Positions 5,784 through 6,685 of a DNA stretch of 6,685 nt are shown here, piece by piece. This DNA comes from Nitrospiraceae bacterium. Its GTDB lineage: Bacteria > Nitrospirota > UBA9217. The notes beneath the pieces were generated by a model that was not told the origin of the DNA, searched no databases, and saw only the letters and a program-made list of their open reading frames with translations. The stretch's first letter is position 1. Every line of letters starts with the position of its first letter. The DNA lies in assembly GCA_003454665.1 (NCBI GenBank), contig DMKB01000223.1, positions 1 through 6,685 on the forward strand, read 5' to 3'. Both the position numbers and the translations under genes were made by a program.

Positions 5784-5786
5784 TCA

Positions 5787-5814
5787 AGTATACCAAATTT
5801 AATTGTAATGTCAA
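5787..5814 (-). promoter_or_regulatory. Strong sigma-70 promoter of the PstS-like gene
   Basis: A perfect -35 TTGACA (5814-5809) is followed after 16 bases by -10 TATACT (5792-5787, five of six). It predicts a start near 5780 and a leader of about 80 bases. No Pho box (CTGTCAT direct repeats) is recognisable, so control by PhoB is not supported. Confidence 0.75.
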
Positions 5815-5820
5815 ATTAAA
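5798..5820. promoter_or_regulatory. AT-rich dyad over the pstS-like -35 element
   Basis: TTTAATT (5798-5804) and AATTAAA (5814-5820) are perfect 7-base arms around a 9-base centre that contains most of the -35 hexamer. It could be a regulator site. The low complexity of the arms makes chance a serious alternative. Confidence 0.3.
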
Positions 5821-5871
5821 ATTGTCGAATACCTGATACTTCCTGCTATATGCGTAACATCCTGATTAAAT

Positions 5872-5963
5872 AGTGGTTTCTTTCGGCGCACTTCCCTGCT
5901 GAGCATGAAAACCACTGTTCCAACAGATCTTTGGGGCTCAAAGGCTTCTGTCGACAGGAGCCT
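5872..5963. repeat. Cluster of four inverted repeats upstream of uvrA
   Basis: Within 92 bases there are four. AGTGGTTT (5872-5879) pairs with AAACCACT (5909-5916). CTGTT-CC-AACAG occupies 5915-5926. CTTTG-GGGCT-CAAAG occupies 5929-5943. The dyad AGGCT-t-CTGTCGACAG-g-AGCCT occupies 5942-5963, with nine pairs on the plus strand if one U-G is allowed. No T-run follows. This could be an operator array, a structured small RNA or the remains of a repeat element. The gap 5704-6068 has no protein gene that I can support. Confidence 0.45.
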
Positions 5964-6017
5964 GACGACGGCCCACGTCCCAAGAGCAGCTGCCCGATGG
6001 CCGCCAGAAAGAAGTGC

Positions 6018-6046
6018 TTTACTCGCCCCAGGCGAGGTGGTATAGT
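6018..6046 (+). promoter_or_regulatory. uvrA: Candidate sigma-70 promoter of uvrA
   Basis: TTTACT (6018-6023, four of six) is followed after 17 bases by TATAGT (6041-6046, five of six). Transcription would begin near 6053 and leave only about 16 bases before the ATG, without a clear Shine-Dalgarno site. No standard CTGT-N8-ACAG LexA box is seen at the promoter. Confidence 0.5.
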
Positions 6047-6068
6047 AAGGGTTCTCCTTCACTTCGCC

Positions 6069-6685
6069 ATGAACAAGATCATCATAAAAGGCTGCCGCCA
6101 GCACAATCTGAAAAATATCGACCTCGAAATCCCCCGGGACCAGCTCGTGGTGATTACCGGGCTGTCGGGATCGGGCAAGTCGTCCCTCGCCTTCGACACC
6201 ATCTATGCGGAAGGCCAGCGCCGGTACGTGGAAAGCCTCTCTGCCTACGCGCGCCAGTTCCTGGAGCAGATGGACAAGCCCGACGTTGACTCCATCGAGG
6301 GCCTTTCGCCGGCCATCGCCATCGAGCAGAAAACCACGAGCAAAAATCCCCGCTCCACCGTCGGCACGGTCACGGAGATATACGACTATCTCCGTCTGCT
6401 CTTCGCGCGAATCGGCAAACCCCATTGTTATAAATGCGGGCGGGAGATTACCGCCCAAACAGTGCAGCAGATCACCGATGCCGTCATGGAACTGTCGCCA
6501 GGCACGCGCATCCAGGTGCTTGCCCCCATCGTGCGCGAACGCAAGGGTGAGTACCGGAAAGAGCTCCTGGCAGCGGCCAAATCCGGGTACGTGCGGGCAC
6601 GGATCGATGGAGTGATCAGGGAGCTGTCCGAGCTCGTGTCCATGGACAAGAAAAAGAAACACTCTATCGAGATCATCATCGACCG
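6069..6685 (+). CDS. uvrA: Excinuclease ABC subunit A (UvrA), N-terminal part
   Basis: This is the damage-recognition ATPase of nucleotide excision repair, which loads UvrB onto lesions. The first 205 codons are present; the family is about 940 residues, so the rest lies beyond the right edge. The start MNKIIIKGCRQHNLKNI is typical. Walker A GLSGSGKSS is at 31-39. AEGQRRYVESLSAYARQF (47-64) and the Q-loop region IEQKTTSKNPRSTVGT (85-100) are near-invariant UvrA blocks. C120-YK-C123 is a CxxC after the first ATPase segment. IVRERKGEYRKEL (154-166) lies in the UvrB-binding region. The ATG at 6069 fits the family start exactly, and no other in-frame ATG lies just upstream. The ribosome binding site is poor (AAGGG about 16 bases away), which agrees with a very short leader. 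It is divergent from the pstS-like gene and probably functionally separate. Confidence 0.98.
   Translation, partial: MNKIIIKGCRQHNLKNIDLEIPRDQLVVITGLSGSGKSSLAFDTIYAEGQRRYVESLSAYARQFLEQMDKPDVDSIEGLSPAIAIEQKTTSKNPRSTVGTVTEIYDYLRLLFARIGKPHCYKCGREITAQTVQQITDAVMELSPGTRIQVLAPIVRERKGEYRKELLAAAKSGYVRARIDGVIRELSELVSMDKKKKHSIEIIID

Noticed and set aside
5915..5957. LexA (SOS) box for uvrA
   Set aside because: The CTGT...ACAG cores have 4- and 2-base centres instead of the N8 of the E. coli type and lie well upstream of the promoter; I keep them only as unexplained dyads.
5811..6662. A 283-codon open frame on the minus strand
   Set aside because: It runs antisense through the unmistakable uvrA start and into the non-coding gap; the product resembles no family I know, so it is a by-product of uvrA codon use.
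1..6685. tRNA, rRNA, CRISPR array, insertion sequence or attachment site
   Set aside because: I found no T-loop signature in a non-coding region, no regularly spaced direct repeats, no transposase or integrase motif and no flanking target duplications.

Overview
The window most resembles a chromosomal segment from a Desulfobacterota-type bacterium (the former Deltaproteobacteria). The reasons are the style of the PAS-repeat sensor, the coiled-coil/GAF protein paired with a CheY-like regulator, strong GGAGG ribosome binding sites, and base composition near half GC with AT-rich promoter regions. This is inferred from protein character; nothing in the window fixes the genus.

Layout. Six genes lie on the minus strand, read from high to low coordinates. 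They are a PstS-like periplasmic binding protein (5700-4819), a stand-alone response regulator (4412-3999), a coiled-coil plus GAF protein (3914-3090), a CheY-like single-domain response regulator (3076-2696), a PhnD-like periplasmic binding protein (2446-1571), and a multi-PAS sensor protein (1198 to the left edge, C-terminus missing). On the plus strand, uvrA starts at 6069 and runs off the right edge, divergent from the pstS-like gene. Gaps of about 370, 250, 406 and 368 bases hold promoters, inverted repeats and RNA hairpins, and no further gene that I can support.

How the genes may work together. The regulator-GAF-regulator trio is close enough to be one transcript, with gaps of 84 and 13 bases. 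Each binding-protein gene has its own recognisable sigma-70-type promoter. Neither binding protein has a permease or ATPase gene beside it in this window. Two orphan oxyanion-type binding proteins, a PAS sensor and two output-less receivers on one strand suggest ligand sensing rather than uptake, but this is inference from order and orientation. UvrA is a housekeeping DNA-repair gene and probably unrelated.

The most unusual things are: a nested, roughly 19-base-pair leader structure between promoter and start codon of the phnD-like gene; substitutions at the expected anion-contact positions of the PstS-like protein; a cluster of inverted repeats upstream of uvrA that could be an operator array or a small RNA; and a 13-pair hairpin downstream of the pstS-like gene. 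I saw no mobile element, CRISPR array, tRNA or rRNA.
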